Shown here: in pieces, positions 11,501 through 23,409 of the stretch
How the letters are laid out: each line of letters opens with the position of its first letter
Numbering within the stretch: the stretch's first letter is position 1
Source of the DNA: Oikopleura dioica
Taxonomy: Eukaryota > Chordata > Appendicularia > Copelata > Oikopleuridae
Assembly (NCBI GenBank): GCA_907165135.1
Contig: OU015566.1
Coordinates: 3,226,501 to 3,290,500 of the forward strand
Reading direction: 5' to 3'
DNA: 64,000 nucleotides
The notes under the pieces: model-generated
What the model saw: the letters and a program-made list of their open reading frames with translations, nothing else
Told to the model about the DNA's origin: nothing
Database searches by the model: none
Position numbers and translations under genes: made by a program

Positions 11501-14500
11501 TTTTGCCGAACCCTAAAGAATTGGCGGAAAAAAACGAAAACTGAATTATCAGAAAATTCAACTGATAACGATTTTATCACCCTTTCCTAATCAACTGTTC
11601 TTTATGAAGCTTTCCAATATAACTCCAGCAACCGGACTGGGCACCAATGATTTTCAACCTAGCGCCGTTGAACGAGTCCGAATCGTCTTCTTTAAAAACG
11701 ATGCACTTTTTCGTCTCCGAGTTGAACCAGTCCAAGTGCTCGCGAATCGAGTTCTTCGTCGATTGAGAAAAGCCAAATTCAGCGATCGAGCCGAATTTGA
11801 AGGGAACTTGGTAGACGCCGTTTATCTTCTTTTCTTTCCACCTGAAGGAAAAAGGTATGAAACGAACGAATGATAAGATATGCAATGAAGAATTTATAAT
11901 TCGACCTTGGGAAGATGATAAAAATCTTGAAATAATATATTTTGCGGAGAGGGCGAGGTAAGAATATGCTCATAAAAATAACACAAAAACTGATGATTCG
12001 TCGATTTTTTAATCAGCAAGAGTATCGATAATTTTGAAATATACGACGGTTTTTCAGAAAATTCTCGACTAGAAAATTGGAGGTGTCAGGAAGCGACAAA
12101 ATTTCGACAAATTTTGCGTAGAAATTTTCAACCAATAAGATGCCTGGATTTGGTACACCGGCCAATCAGCAGCCGAGTAGCCGCCCACGCAAAATTTGTC
12201 GAAATTTTTTGTCGGTTCCCGATACCACCACCTAGAAAAATGCTACTTTTTTCGACTTACTGAGGTGCATTTTTCTGATTTGATCTTGCCATCAATCCAT
12301 TTTCATCTCTCCTTCTCGGTCTTGAAATTTCATCAGGTCTTCTTTGAACATGTCGAGCTGGAACATTCTCGCCATCGAGTCGTCTTTGTCGAGCTTGCCA
12401 AGGAGTCATGATCACCTTTTCAAAATCCGTCTTGAAGGGCACTTGTACTGGACTACTGTCTGATGATAGGAAGAATCGCTGCATGCCTAAAAATAATTTT
12501 TACTAAGAGTTTCTAAGTTTGGTAGATTTCAAGAGTTCTCAAGAATTTGTGATTTTATCATAACATTTTCGGGTATCATGTAAGTGCCCTTGAATCTGGA
12601 TGTTTTTGATAAGCCGGAAAGCGGAAAAAATTAGCTGAACCTGATCAAAAAGCAAGACATCTGTGATGGATTTGTACTTGTACCTAACACGTACGCCGAG
12701 CGAACTTTTAACGAATGAAAATGAAAAGATTGCAAAAAATATACATTGTCTGGAAAGTCGACATCTGAATTGGGATAAAGAAAAATTTTCGAATTTTTCA
12801 AAAAAAATAAAACTCAATAAAAGCAAAATAAAATTTGAAATTATGCTTTTCGAAAATAAAAATTCGAAATTTATTGTTTTTACAAACCTAAAAATCAATC
12901 CTAACCCTAGCGAAAGTTATCTGTTTTTCATGAGTTTTCATGAAAAACTACTATAAGACTGAAAAATTGCTGTTAAAAAGAACGTTATGAACATTGTTTT
13001 CAACAAGTTTCAATCATCGTCAAAATTCACATTTTCTACTCACGTCTCGTGCTCGCTGGCTCGGGCGGAATGCATCTCGGCTTGTACAAGGACCGCTTTG
13101 GTTGCCATTGACATCTGTTTCGCGGAACACCACTGAATTCGATTTGAAGGAGATATATTTGTAAACTTTCACGCCACTTTTCGAAACGGTCCAAAATCTC
13201 GTCATACCCATTCAATTCGTAAAAAAATTGAACAGTATCTCAGATTCATGATCATCATAATCCGAGCAAGACAGAATTTTTTGCTAAAACTAGTGGTTGT
13301 ACCGCTAACACGTGATCTCTTATCAATCGGATTCAAGTAATCCGGGGATTACTTACTCATACTCAGGATAATCGTTTGAGCCCTTTTTCAATGCTGACTA
13401 TTTTTTGAGATTTTGACATATCTTTTTAGGCTTTTCATTAATTTAAATAATCGTGAATTTATGACTCTTATGAAAGTTATGATTTATGAAACCTGAGTCA
13501 GGGTTTGAATGATCTTCTATGAAAAGCCGCTCTGCGGCTTATTTTAAACGAAGCCGCAAGCGGCTTCGCAGAATGACTATTTCGATCAATTTTTTTAATT
13601 CGGATATGAGAGCTTTCCGAAAATTAGTGGAGCGATTTCGCTCTGACAGGAATTTGACAGATGTGGAGTGCGCGTTCTCGAGAAGAACTTTCTCACTAAC
13701 GTAAGCTCCGATATTGGAGATGTCAGCGATTTTTTATATTTTTGTGGACTCACCTAAATCTGGTGCAGGAGCAAGTGACTTCTGGAATAGACGGCGTGTA
13801 ATCATCTGGGCAGGTGACTTGGCACTTCGAGGAGTCGGTCAGTTCGTCTGGGCACGAGAAATTTACACGGCTAGAAAAACGTGTAACAGGGGTTAATTGA
13901 GAGAGGGAGAGATGTTCTCATGAAGATCGCTTATCCGAGGCGAAAAATCTCTAGAAAAATTGATGAAAAATGTGAAGCCGCTTGCGGGTTCGAGCCGAAA
14001 GAAGTAAATTTTTTTCTGGGCTCGAAGCCGCAATTTAAGCCGCGCTTTTTTCGACTCGAAACCGCAAGCTGCTTCTCGATTTTCATCATTTTTTCTAGAA
14101 GAAAGAAATCTTATGTAAAGAGACAAATGTAAAAGAGGATTTGGCAGATGAGCCTCTCCGATTTGATTTTGTGAGTGAGAGCGGCCACTCGCCGCGGCGC
14201 ATCTGCCGAAAAAGCAGATTAGAAAGAAGCATTTTTGTTTGTGCGACCTTGAGAGACGCGTACTTATCGCTTTTATCGAATCATAAATATGCAGGTCTTT
14301 TGGATCATGCTTTCAAAGAAATCAAAAATTGCAAAAAAAAAATAATATTTTATGATTTCTGAATCGTTACTCATTTCAATCTTTTGCTCCGCAGCCTGCG
14401 TTAAAACCTGAGTCAGGGTTCATGAAAGATTTTCAAGACCCTGATTCAGGCTTTTTCTCAAGCTTCATCCTAACCTGTGTCGAAAACCTGAGTCAGGGTT

Positions 14501-14790
14501 CCAAAAAGATTTTCAGATTCCTGACTCAGGTTTTCCTCAAGCTACATCCGACCTGTGAAGAAAACCAGAGTCAGGTTTCTGAAAATGCTTTGACAAAACC
14601 TGACTCAGGTTTCCAACACAGGTTCCCGAAGTGTTGTTCCAAGGGTTTTTTTGTTTGTCCTTTAACTCCATTATTTCTTACCTTGATAAGTTTTTGAACC
14701 ACTGATCCGGCTTTCTACACTGAGTATTTGTAGCTATGTCGCTTCCATGAACTGAGCTTGCGGCAAGTGCCAGTAGTTTTAGCTTTACCA
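8527..14790 (-). CDS. astacin-family zinc metalloprotease with LDLR-A and Cys-rich domains, 3' end cut
   Basis: Secreted M12A endopeptidase assembled from minus-strand exons. Exon 1 (about 14683-14790) gives the signal peptide MVKLKLLALAASSVHG. Cys-rich exons at about 13755-13870 and 13030-13200 follow (CPDELTDSSKCQVTCPDD; RCQWQPKRSLYKPRC). A propeptide-like exon lies at 12262-12484. The catalytic N-half is at about 11590-11840 (INGVYQVPFKFG, ending SGCWSYIG). The catalytic C-half is at about 9257-9930: zinc site HEFFHALGFLHEHQRPDRD and Met-turn SVMHYS, then an LDLR class A repeat (CDGFADCTDGSDEMGC). Two more Cys-rich exons end at 8527. The reading frame runs past 8527 into sequence of the neighbouring EGF gene and stops at 8515, so the natural 3' end is missing. 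The intron between the two catalytic halves is unusually long (about 1.6 kb). Confidence 0.78.
9960..11590 (-). other. large astacin intron, no gene seen
   Basis: The two halves of the astacin catalytic domain flank this stretch, so it is probably an intron of about 1.6 kb, far longer than the ~40-60 nt introns elsewhere. It contains one degenerate inverted-repeat element at 11373-11518. I see no convincing coding segment on either strand. Confidence 0.5.
11373..11518. mobile_element. degenerate copy of a ~150-bp terminal-inverted-repeat element
   Basis: Starts agatgtcaggaaacaac and ends with a diverged inverse (ttttttgccgaaccctaaag). Shares with the copies at 12081-12233 and 18041-18186 the internal phrase about cctgga..ccaatcag..gtagcc.cccacgca. 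Likely a non-autonomous MITE inside an astacin intron. Confidence 0.6.
12081..12233. mobile_element. MITE-like element with ~40-bp inverted termini
   Basis: The left end aggtgtcaggaagcgacaaa and the following aatttcgacaaattttgcgt are mirrored at the right end by acgcaaaatttgtcgaaatt and ttttgtcggttcccgatacc. The middle carries ccaataag and ccaatcag motifs. It lies between astacin exons. With 11373-11518 and 18041-18186 it forms a three-member family in this window. Confidence 0.75.
13490..14640. repeat. cluster of palindromic CCTGAGTCAGG repeats
   Basis: The palindrome cctgagtcagg or one-base variants occur near 13493, 14407, 14445 (ctgattcagg), 14487, 14520 (cctgactcagg), 14567 (cagagtcagg) and 14600, usually within aaacctgagtcagggtt. 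The core TGAGTCA equals the AP-1/bZIP consensus. A second palindromic word, gaagccgc..gcggcttc, occurs near 13535-13570 and 13975-14080. All lie in introns or 5' parts of the astacin gene. They may be regulatory or simply a decayed local repeat. Confidence 0.55.
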
Positions 14791-17700
14791 TGCTTTTCGT
14801 TCTGAAAAATAACGTGAATAGAAGTAGAAGCGCAAGAATAAGATTACGAGAAGCGAAGCACAACTCGAGACCCGACCGCGTAAATAATCATTATTGACGT
14901 ACCAAGACGCCAGCTGAGGTTTCAGTAATGCCATGATGCGCCATGTACTACTCATCGCGATAATTTCTTTAAACCCTGATTGGCCTCCAAGTCGAATACC
15001 GAGTTTTGATTGGATCAAATTTAAGACCAATCAAATGCTCGCATTCGGCCGTTAAGCCAATCAGATTTAAGAAAATAATTTTCGCAAATTTTATTTTTTC
15101 AAAGCTTGATCAATTTTAAGGATTTTACTCCGAAAAAAGGAGAATATCTTTGAGATCCCCTTAATTTCGGAAGCAAAGTTTCTTTGAAAAATTTCATTCT
15201 TTTCCGATTGAAGGAGATATCCTCACTCCACAGAAACATCTTATTTCCAAAAGCTGTGTAATTTGTTGGCTTGATTAAAAAAAGTAGCATTTCTAGCGTT
15301 CGGCTACTGGAATTAGACGCACCGGTAATGCGTTGCCGCCGCGTTAGGCACCCTTGCGAATACCCAGATGCCAAATCAAATAAGCATCTCGTACGTAATA
15401 TCAAGCTCCGTTTTGTCAGCTCGATTTTGGCTTTTTTTAGGAAAGAAATTACTCGCTGATTACATAAATTTCAGTATCTTTGGATCTACAAAATCTTTAG
15501 CATCTTTAAAAATTCCTAAATTGACGGTAAATCGTGAATGTTGTTTCTTTAACTGACAATTTTCCTTTCTATTTATTAAATTTAGTAAATCAAATTAATT
15601 TCAAGAATATAAAAATAGAGTTTTTTGTTATTTTTATCGACTATTTATTAAATAACTTGATTTTTTCTTTAAAATTGATAAAAAAAAATACCTTTTTGTA
15701 TGTTTTTTTGCTCAGGTTGACGTCTCTATCTTTCGATCAAAAAAAGTAAATTATCAATCAAATAAGAAAATTAAAAAGTTGGAGAGTCGAGATAATTTCT
15801 CTTTCGAACTCTTCCGGACTTGAGAAATTTCAACTTCAAGCGCGTTATTTTACAGCGCGTTGCGATGCGCGCCGCGCGCCGCCGTGAGCTCTCGCGCGCC
15901 CTCGGAGGAACTCGGAAAAGCGACGAAGAAGTGAGTTAACGATTGATTTTCTAATGACCATCAATAGCTGTTTACGGTAAAAGATGAAAAACAAGAAACT
16001 GAAGCTTCTAACATACATTTTTTTGTGTGCCGATTGATGAGTTATCACTATTTTATAACAGTTGAAAAGCAGTTGTGATGATTTATGAAATGAAGAACTA
16101 GGGATTATCATTTATAATCCCATAATAGTACCTAAATCTTATTTTGTAAAAAGCAGAATTATTGAAGTTTTTTACCAACAAGTCGATTTCAGCGGGAAAT
16201 ATAGGGATTTTCTTAGTTCAAAATATCTTTGAGCAAATGATAGTATTCCAGCTTATCTTTTTCTTCAGTTACGTCCAGCTGATTTTTTTGTTTTCAAGGT
16301 TTTCTATTTTAATCTTTTCCTCAAAAAAGACCGTTTTCGACCGTCTTTCTAAGTCTTACCGAAATAGTAAGCGACTTGACATCATGAACAGGAGCCTTAA
16401 TATAGTGACACCCTTATTTTTATGTAATGGGACAAAATTGCATTTCGTGCGAAACAAGGTTCATGAAAATGATCTCTAAAAAGACTCGAGAAAACTATTT
16501 CTTTCCATAGATTCTAGACTCTTGTCGAACTTGAAATTTTCTCCGGGATAATCTTGGGAAGATATTTTATCGAGAGACTCAGGGGTAAGTAACACGACAG
16601 CTTGGTGGAGCGGCGGTGGCCTCTAGAAATTGCAACGGCGGTTTGACTTGCGCAACCTTTTGGATTTTTTCAAGATGGAAAATCTACCGGTTTGGGAATC
16701 AGGATGCAGGATGTTTTACGTGTGACTTTGGTTTTGATTTAGACTTACAGTTTTTTTTTATTTCATTTCGACCATTTTCTTGGAAATTTCAATACTTTAG
16801 CTCTCTCAAAAGCTGAACGATAATATGAATCTCCTAAAATTGCTCAAGTCTCGTAAAAATATACGGTAAAAACCTGATTGAATTATCAAAGACGTAGATA
16901 ATTGGCCCAAACATCTTTTTGAGCCCTTTTCCTGTATATTAAATTGAGCCCTTCACGTTTCTAGCGTCCAAGAAAAAAATTATATTTGTAACGAACGACG
17001 TATTTATGCAGCTCTTTTTGAGCGACTAATTTGATTGAGGAAAAATCAGAATCCATTCTCCCGCATAAGCTTTTTCTAGTGGGTTAGAAATGTTCTTGTT
17101 TGACTCGCAATACAATCAATTCAATTGTTAACAAGTTTTGAGGACCAATTTCAGGAAAATCTGAAATTTTAGCAAAATTGGGACTTTTTGGTCATTTTTC
17201 GTCGAAAAGTTCGATTTTCAAACGCGATTTTGCGGGTGTTAGAGTCGAGATAGACCCCCAAAAAATGAAGCCTTAAAATCGTTTTTCGACCTGTAGAATC
17301 TATTTCCGGGGTCAAATTTGTGAAATTCCGAAAAAAGATTTTTCGAAGATTGTTGACGGGGGGGTCCTTAATAAAGTGACATCCTTATTTCATTATATTC
17401 AAAGAAAATATAAGGTGGAGAAGATATTTTTTATTTTTTTTTTAATTTTATCATTTTTGTCAGAATTGTCTTCAAAAAATATTTTTGAAACTCAGTTAGG
17501 AAAATCAAGTTTCCCGACATCCTAGATCTGCTTCGTTGAGCATCAATAATTACCCCTTGGAAAAGCTCGTACTAATTCTGTTTTCTCACGTTTCGCTGTT
17601 TATCTCAAAATAATTGAACAATCCAAAAATAAGTTAAATTATTGTCAAAATAAAATGAATTGTAATCCTCTTGTTGTCATATCGACAGAGAAAATCCGTT

Positions 17701-18040
17701 TACTATTCAAAAATTGAATTGACCTGCCAAGTTCTATTAATTGTTTTCAAGCGAAAAAATGGAAAAAGTGGAACACGAGTTAAAATTATTGATTGACGTG
17801 GAAAAAAGTGCTGATCAGAAGTCGAACAAGGTGTTTTACCACTAATTTTTTGTGATCAAAATATATTCAAAGAAAACAGATGAGTTTCAAGAGACAGTAT
17901 TTTTTCTCGTTGAGATTGTGACTGGCAGACCATATTGACAGTTAGAGTTTTATATACAGTACTTTAGATAAAAAAACGAGAGAGCACAAAAAGTTTAAAA
18001 AATAATTTATTATTTTTCAATAAGTGGCCATTTTTTGGGG

Positions 18041-18186
18041 AGGTGTCAGGAACCGACAATAAATTTCGACAAATTTTGCGTAGGCGGCTACTTCGATGCT
18101 TATTGGCTGGTTATCTAGGCTTCTGATTGGTTGAAAATTTCCACGCAAAAATTATCGAAATTTTCTTGTCAGCCTCCGACGCCATC
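18041..18186. mobile_element. MITE-like element, third family member
   Basis: Begins aggtgtcaggaaccgacaat and ends with the inverse (cgaaattttcttgtcagcctccgacgcc). Inside are attggctgg and ctgattggttg, the inverse of the ccaatcag motifs in 12081-12233. Inverted termini of about 35-40 bp and no coding capacity suggest a non-autonomous DNA transposon. Confidence 0.7.
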
Positions 18187-18218
18187 CCTATTTTTCCCCA
18201 GCCAATCAAAAAACAGCT

Positions 18219-18239
18219 ACCCTAACCCTAACCCTAACT
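18219..18239. repeat. interstitial telomere-type repeat (CCCTAA)3
   Basis: Three consecutive ccctaa units lie directly downstream of the MITE-like element. The unit matches the TTAGGG telomere repeat of chordates. The tract is too short and too internal to be a chromosome end. Confidence 0.75.
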
Positions 18240-18380
18240 TTAAAAAATTAATTCTTCAGTTAATCACCTTACTTAGGAAAATTTCAACATCTTTATTTCT
18301 TTTCAGTATATTTAACATAAATCATTCATCAGAAATTGGGTCTTTTGGGTTGGAGTCAGGATTCTATATTTACATTGTCC

Positions 18381-21300
18381 TCAAATATCCACAGCGCTGT
18401 TCAACCCTTTTGGCTCAACATAAGTCAGGTCGTCCACCGAATCGCCCCCAGTAATCGTTGGCGGGGAAACGTAGTCTTGCAGGCCATTGTAAACTTCTTG
18501 TTCGAAATTTTCCGCGATGGAGCTTCTCGAAGCGACTTCGTAGATTTGATTGGATTTGACGGATAGAGGGTTGGATTTGGGCTCGTGGCCGTAGGCGATT
18601 TCGAAGTCGGTTGATTCGGGCGTCTGTGGCATTCGAAGCTGAGTTGGCCGCCGTTTACTGATGCTCTAGAAATATTATAATCGAGTGGATAAATTGACGG
18701 AAAATCGCCCAAATTTTGGGCGGGCAAAAATCAGAGCATTTACTGGTAACTGGTAAAAAAGTGATGTCATGTATCACTGCTGTAAAACAATATTATTGCT
18801 TTTATTCTCTAACTAAAAGATATATTTTTAACATTCTCATTTCTGATTCGGACGTCTAGAAAAGTGACTTACATTTTTGTTGAGTCTTTTGTAATGCTCC
18901 CTGAAAAACGTCGAGAGTTCTTTGAAAGAAGGTCGGTTCTGCCGCTCGAATTGCCAGCAGTATAAAAGTGTATCGTACAGTTCATCGTCACAGTGATCTG
19001 GTTTGTCGAGTCGCCGGCCGCACTGGAGGTATTCCTCAAGCTCTAGAAAAATGAGATGAAAAGAGCTCCTGAGGCGAAAGCCTACCTTTCCAATTATTCT
19101 GGGGTCCATAAGGAACCAACCCTCTCGTAAAAATCTCCCAAATCAGAATTCCAAACGCCCAAACATCGCTCATTGTCGTAAATTGCTTATTTTTCAAAAC
19201 CTCAGGCGCCAGCCACTTGATAGGAAGCTTCGTCATCGTTTGCATACTGTACTGGTCATAATCGCCGTATGCATTTTCCATGTGTTTTGCAAGGCCAAAG
19301 TCGGATATTCGGAGATTAATTTTTGCTGAAAAATAAAAAATTTTTCGTTATCTGATTGGCTGGCAGGCCGAATCGAACGATTTGATTGGCTCTAATTGGT
19401 ACGTACTTCCGTTACTTTCCAAAAGGCAATTTCTCGCAGCTAAGTCTCGATGAATCACATTCTTGGTCGACAAGTAGTCCATTCCATCCGCTGCATTCAT
19501 CGCGAATTGCATGCAAAGCTTATAAGTAACAGGGCTTTCAGGAGATCTGATAAATGTCAGAGCATCTCCTCTATCCATCAGCGGTAGAATTATCTGTTTT
19601 ATGGCTCGTTTTCGAAATCAAAATACCAAAATTGCTGATTGAAAAAGCCATTTCTCTGGGTTAATCTTCTCGTCTAAACTGACACCCTCGCATTTCATAA
19701 TATTCTCATGCTCGAATCTCGCCATTTCGAATGCCTCTTTGAAAATCTCCTTGAACAAATCCTGGTTCAGCTCTAGCATGCGCTTGCGGAAGGCCTCCAC
19801 TTCTCGATAATCTTTTTTTTTGGGTTTCGAGCTTATTTAAAAAATTGCTTATTCATCTAAGATTGAATCAAAAAAAATTTTCTGCAACCCGTTCCGACAT
19901 CGTCAGGTGGCGAAATGTCTGCCCGACACGTCTTCACGCAGCATTCTTTTCCGTCGACAATTGCTACTGATACAACTCCGAACTAGAAGAATTAGTATAA
20001 AAATATAGATAAATAGAGGTGAGATTCTTGATGTCCAGAAACCACAATTTGATTTTGAAATTGATCACCTGGTTAAATAAAAGGCTTAATTTTATTGAGA
20101 AAAATTCTTTATAATCATCGACATATCTTCTATCGAATAGGATCCTTAAGTTAACTGACCTTTTTAATATTAGATTTTTACCATTTTTACTATACAATAT
20201 GATTAAAATTTTAATTGATTATCAATTCAAAAACAAAAAAATTTTCCTACCTGGCCTTTTCCGAGAATTCTTTCTGTTCTTTTGATCCTTTCATTCGGAA
20301 TATAAAGCTTTTTGAGACCATTTGCTAGCATTGGATCTTCTTTTTCCACCTTTTGAATGTATTCTTGAAACGCTTTCGTATTGCTGATCACGAAAGACTG
20401 CGGGATTAATCGGTCCATTTCTTTGGAATTTGTTTCTTTTTGCTTCTTATTCTTCCAGAAGAGATATCCGATGACGGCGAGAAGGACGAAGATGATGGAG
20501 AAAACGACGCTGAGGATAATGGCGACCTTGTTTTTCCACGGGTTTCTGATGACTCCGATGATTTTTGACTGATTTCCAAGGCTAAAAGAAAAGCTTGACT
20601 TCGGAAAAACTGGCTGATTGGGTAGATTTGTGCTTAGCCCTCACGTTTAGCTGTTATGATGGACAATAAATGGACCCTTGTGTTTTTGGATCGATCGATT
20701 GTTAGATGTTCAACCAAAACAGAGCTCTATTTACTCTCAGCAGCAAGGAAATCAGCTCTGTTTTACGAACAATGATAATGAGATAAAAGTAGAAATGAGA
20801 AATGAATAAACAAATCATCAACAATTTGCAATTTGTTGATGTCTTGCGCCAATTAATGATTTATCTTAGAACAAGGGCCAAGGAGAAATAAGCAATTTTA
20901 CCTAAAATGCAATTCGGAATATTTCCACTGAAGATAGTGCGCCGCGTCAGATTCGTACATTGCCTCGAATCGGAGGATGTTCAGATTATCGACAGTCGTG
21001 AAAGCGCTGATATTTCTAGCGCCGTGGAGAACTGGTCCAGAGTAGCTGTCTTGTCCAAGATTATCGGCCATTGTAACTCTTTCGCCGTGCGCGATGGTGA
21101 CGTTTTGGTGCTTGTTTTTCTCGTTGAAGAATCCAAGAGAACTGTGCTTGATGAAGTATTTGAGCATATCAAGTCCGTCTTCAACATGATGGCCGGGGAC
21201 TTGGTTCAAATTCAGCTCCAAGTACTTGACTTTTCTTCCCGCTTTGTCGACTCCTTCAAGATCTTTGACCAACGAGAACTCTCTTGCGTCTCCTTTCTTT

Positions 21301-21911
21301 TCATCTTTCGATCCCTCCAGGACGAGTGGATAAAATCTGTTATCGAAAAAATCGTGGAAGACAATTTCATTTGTGATTAGCACTCCCAAACCATCCAGTT
21401 CCAAATTCAAGATTCCGCGCGACCAGTTTTTGTTCACCTCCGGCGTGTTGAAATAAACCCGATTTTCTTTTATATCAATCACTTCTACTTTCACGGGATC
21501 AAGTCTTCTATCGGGATCTTCAAGCAGAAGCTGGTATGTTTGAAAATTTGGAACTCGTGCTTTTTTCGCGCTTTCTTTCAATTCTTCGATCAGAGAGCTC
21601 AGAGTTTTCGATGATTTTGAAAGACCACCAGGCTGCCATCTTGTCACATGACATCCCATCGTTAGACCACCCTCTCGTGGCCAGTAATGAACTGTATTTT
21701 GACAATCATAAAATGCTGCGGGGCCTAGAGCAGCTTGAGCTTCTGCGGAAAGAGGAGAAGGCGAGGGTTGAATTGATCCAGTTTGAAAAAATTCTATTAA
21801 ATTCTGAAAACCTTCTTTTCCATTCTCTAGTTTTTCTTTGGCCTTCTCTCCCCATTTATAGGTCCTATCTGCTTTCGCTCTCAAAAGAAGAAATAAGAAA
21901 AAATAGTTCAT
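18381..21911 (-). CDS. receptor tyrosine kinase with an unrecognised ectodomain
   Basis: Type I membrane receptor kinase. The start [14 protein letters not shown] (21911) is a signal peptide. One long exon (21911-20899) encodes a ~335-residue ectodomain with few cysteines and N-glycosylation sites (NVTI, NISA) that resembles no RTK ectodomain I know. After a ~315-nt intron comes the membrane segment ([20 protein letters not shown], near 20510), then the kinase in small exons: Gly loop GKGQFGVV (the glycine loop spans the exon junction), catalytic lysine in CCVKTC, catalytic loop HRDLAARN (about 19450), activation segment with [11 protein letters not shown], and [15 protein letters not shown]. 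The HRDLAARN form is diagnostic for tyrosine kinases. The C-tail exon (18665-18381) has several Tyr motifs (DFEIAYG, NQIYEVA, DLTYVEP) suited to SH2/PTB docking. The ligand and family remain unknown. Confidence 0.85.
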
Positions 21912-22218
21912 CTTTTTTATCTTTTGAAATGCATTTTTCGGATAGCGGGGAAATTTGCACAAGAGTATGATTACTGAGCAAACAAGGTGAGCCTGGCTCT
22001 CCAAATCATCAATGACACTACAAGTAGTCAAATTGACATGAATTTATTTAATATTTAAAAAATGAAATCGCGAAATAATCAAAATAAGGCTTTGTTTGGT
22101 AAACCTTAGGGAAATAAGAATGCAAGTTCATAAGTATTCATCAGCTAATTATGGCGACGGGTGATCACCTTCAGCTCCTTCTTTTTTCTTCAAAGAGAAA
22201 ACCGAGAATTGAAAAAAA

Positions 22219-22454
22219 ATGAATGTCGGAAAGGTAAGTTCCCTTCTTTTTGCCTCTCAAGCAGTTGTCAATTGTAGCATGGAAAAATCTATGGCGATCA
22301 AGTTTCAATCCACAAAAAGCACTTATGCAAATTTCTGTTTGAAGTCAGTGAGGATAATATGAATATCAATTTTGGGTCCGAGATCTGTGAAGAATACACT
22401 CCCGTATATAATCAAGAAAAGCCTTTTGAAATCAATGACGATAAAATCGAATGA
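22219..22454 (+). CDS. small hypothetical protein, possibly the 5' part of the next gene
   Basis: ATG at 22219 gives five codons (MNVGK), then a 44-nt intron (GTAAGT..TTGTAG, 22234-22277), then a 58-codon exon (starting HGKIYGDQVSIHKKHLC) that stops at 22452-22454. The 63-residue product has no signal peptide and no family I know. Its stop codon overlaps the ATG of the following membrane-protein frame (ATGA). An alternative is one gene: a donor at the GTATAT after EEYTP and an acceptor after gaaaag would join this frame to the next in phase 0, skipping the overlap. Confidence 0.5.
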
Positions 22455-23011
22455 ATAAATTAAAAAATATTTTTGTTCCCGAAATTTTTCAAAAAACTCT
22501 TGAAAAGACAACTCAACAATCGTCGGCGCAATCAAAACCGACTCTCAAGAAAACCACGAAAAGTAAGTTACCCCCCCCTTTCCCCCTCCTCTAAATCTCT
22601 TATAGAACTTGGGATCCAGTAGATACGACCCTGGTCATTCTGACCCTTGTTGGTTGGATGCTTCTATTGGTTGTTTGTTTCAACAAATTTGTCGACGTCC
22701 TGGCTTATCATGCTATTCGAAACGAGTCGCAAATTGACAAAAACTACCGAAAATATCTTCATGCGAGGGTTCAGATTGTCAAGCCTTCTGAGAGACGCAA
22801 TGCTTTCGGTAAGATAGTTTTCTTTTAAAAAAGAAAAAAACCTATTTAGTAATTGAAAATAAAGATGCAAGAGACAGACGATCATCAGAGTTTCGACGAA
22901 GCCAATCAGAAATCGGTATGGTCTCTTGAAAAAACCCATAAAATCAATTGTTCAGGGGATGATTTTGACGATCTGGAATTTATGGATTGCCAAGAATTTA
23001 CTGTTTTCTGA
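22451..23011 (+). CDS. single-pass membrane protein, unknown family
   Basis: Exon 1 (22451-22562) starts MNKLKNIFVPEIFQKTLEK and is Gln/Ser/Lys-rich. After an intron with GTAAGT and an acceptor at gatccag, the second exon has a membrane span (TTLVILTLVGWMLLLVVCF). A basic juxtamembrane stretch follows (HAIRNESQIDKNYRKYL), then an Arg/Ser segment, and an acidic C-terminus across two further small introns (DDFDDLEFMDCQEF), stop at 23011. An aataaa follows near 23035. Size and topology resemble small channel-accessory or receptor-accessory proteins, but I see no signature that would assign one. Whether the true N-terminus is here or at 22219 is unresolved. Confidence 0.55.
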
Positions 23012-23156
23012 CTGTTTCAAAACAAAACTGATGTTAATAAAATTCTTTGCAAAAAATTCAAAATATCTCAGACAAGAGAAGAGAAGTGAGTACATATGTA
23101 TTTCGGGATATAAGAAACTACAGGAACATTAGCAACAGTATCTGCTGCGAGTCATA

Positions 23157-23352
23157 TCATTTGCATTCAGTCTTATTGCAGCTCGTTTCGCAAGGAGTGC
23201 AGGTTTTTTCGTGCGTCTACAAAGAAAATTGTAAAAAATATTCGTAGAAAAAAAAATGAAAAATTTTTCGAAAAAGTACTCACGTGATTCTCTTTCGGAG
23301 CACAGCAGTGGTCTTCCTTGTGACAGTGCGTTTTTGGATCGTTTTCAATCAT
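23157..23352 (-). CDS. 42-residue Cys/His-rich mini-protein, metal-binding candidate
   Basis: Two exons: 23284-23352 (MIENDPKTHCHKEDHCCAP to NH) and 23157-23216 (THEKTCTPCETSCNKTECK, stop), joined by a 67-nt intron with GTGAGT..TTTGTAG. The product has 7 Cys and 5 His in 42 residues, with HCH, HCC and CTPC groups, no aromatic residues and no signal peptide. That composition is metallothionein-like. Tunicate metallothioneins are small and lineage-specific, so similarity search may fail; I do not claim homology. A TATA box lies about 60 bp upstream. In-frame splice sites and a clean stop argue that it is real despite its size. Confidence 0.6.
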
Positions 23353-23409
23353 TGTCAATTTTTTTGTTCAAAAAAATTTTTCTTTTTTGACTCTGCTGAA
23401 TCGACCTTC

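Larger units (their letters stand above)
14791..18340. other. 3.5-kb gene-poor region
   Basis: No frame joins into a plausible protein. Contents: an AT-rich stretch 15450-15780; a CpG-rich patch at 15840-15915 (cgcgccgcgcgccgcc); two similar words ccttaata[t/a]agtgaca[c/t]cc near 16394 and 17368; one MITE-like element (18041-18186); and a telomere-like tract (18219-18239). It separates the heads of the astacin gene and the tail of the receptor kinase gene. Confidence 0.5.
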
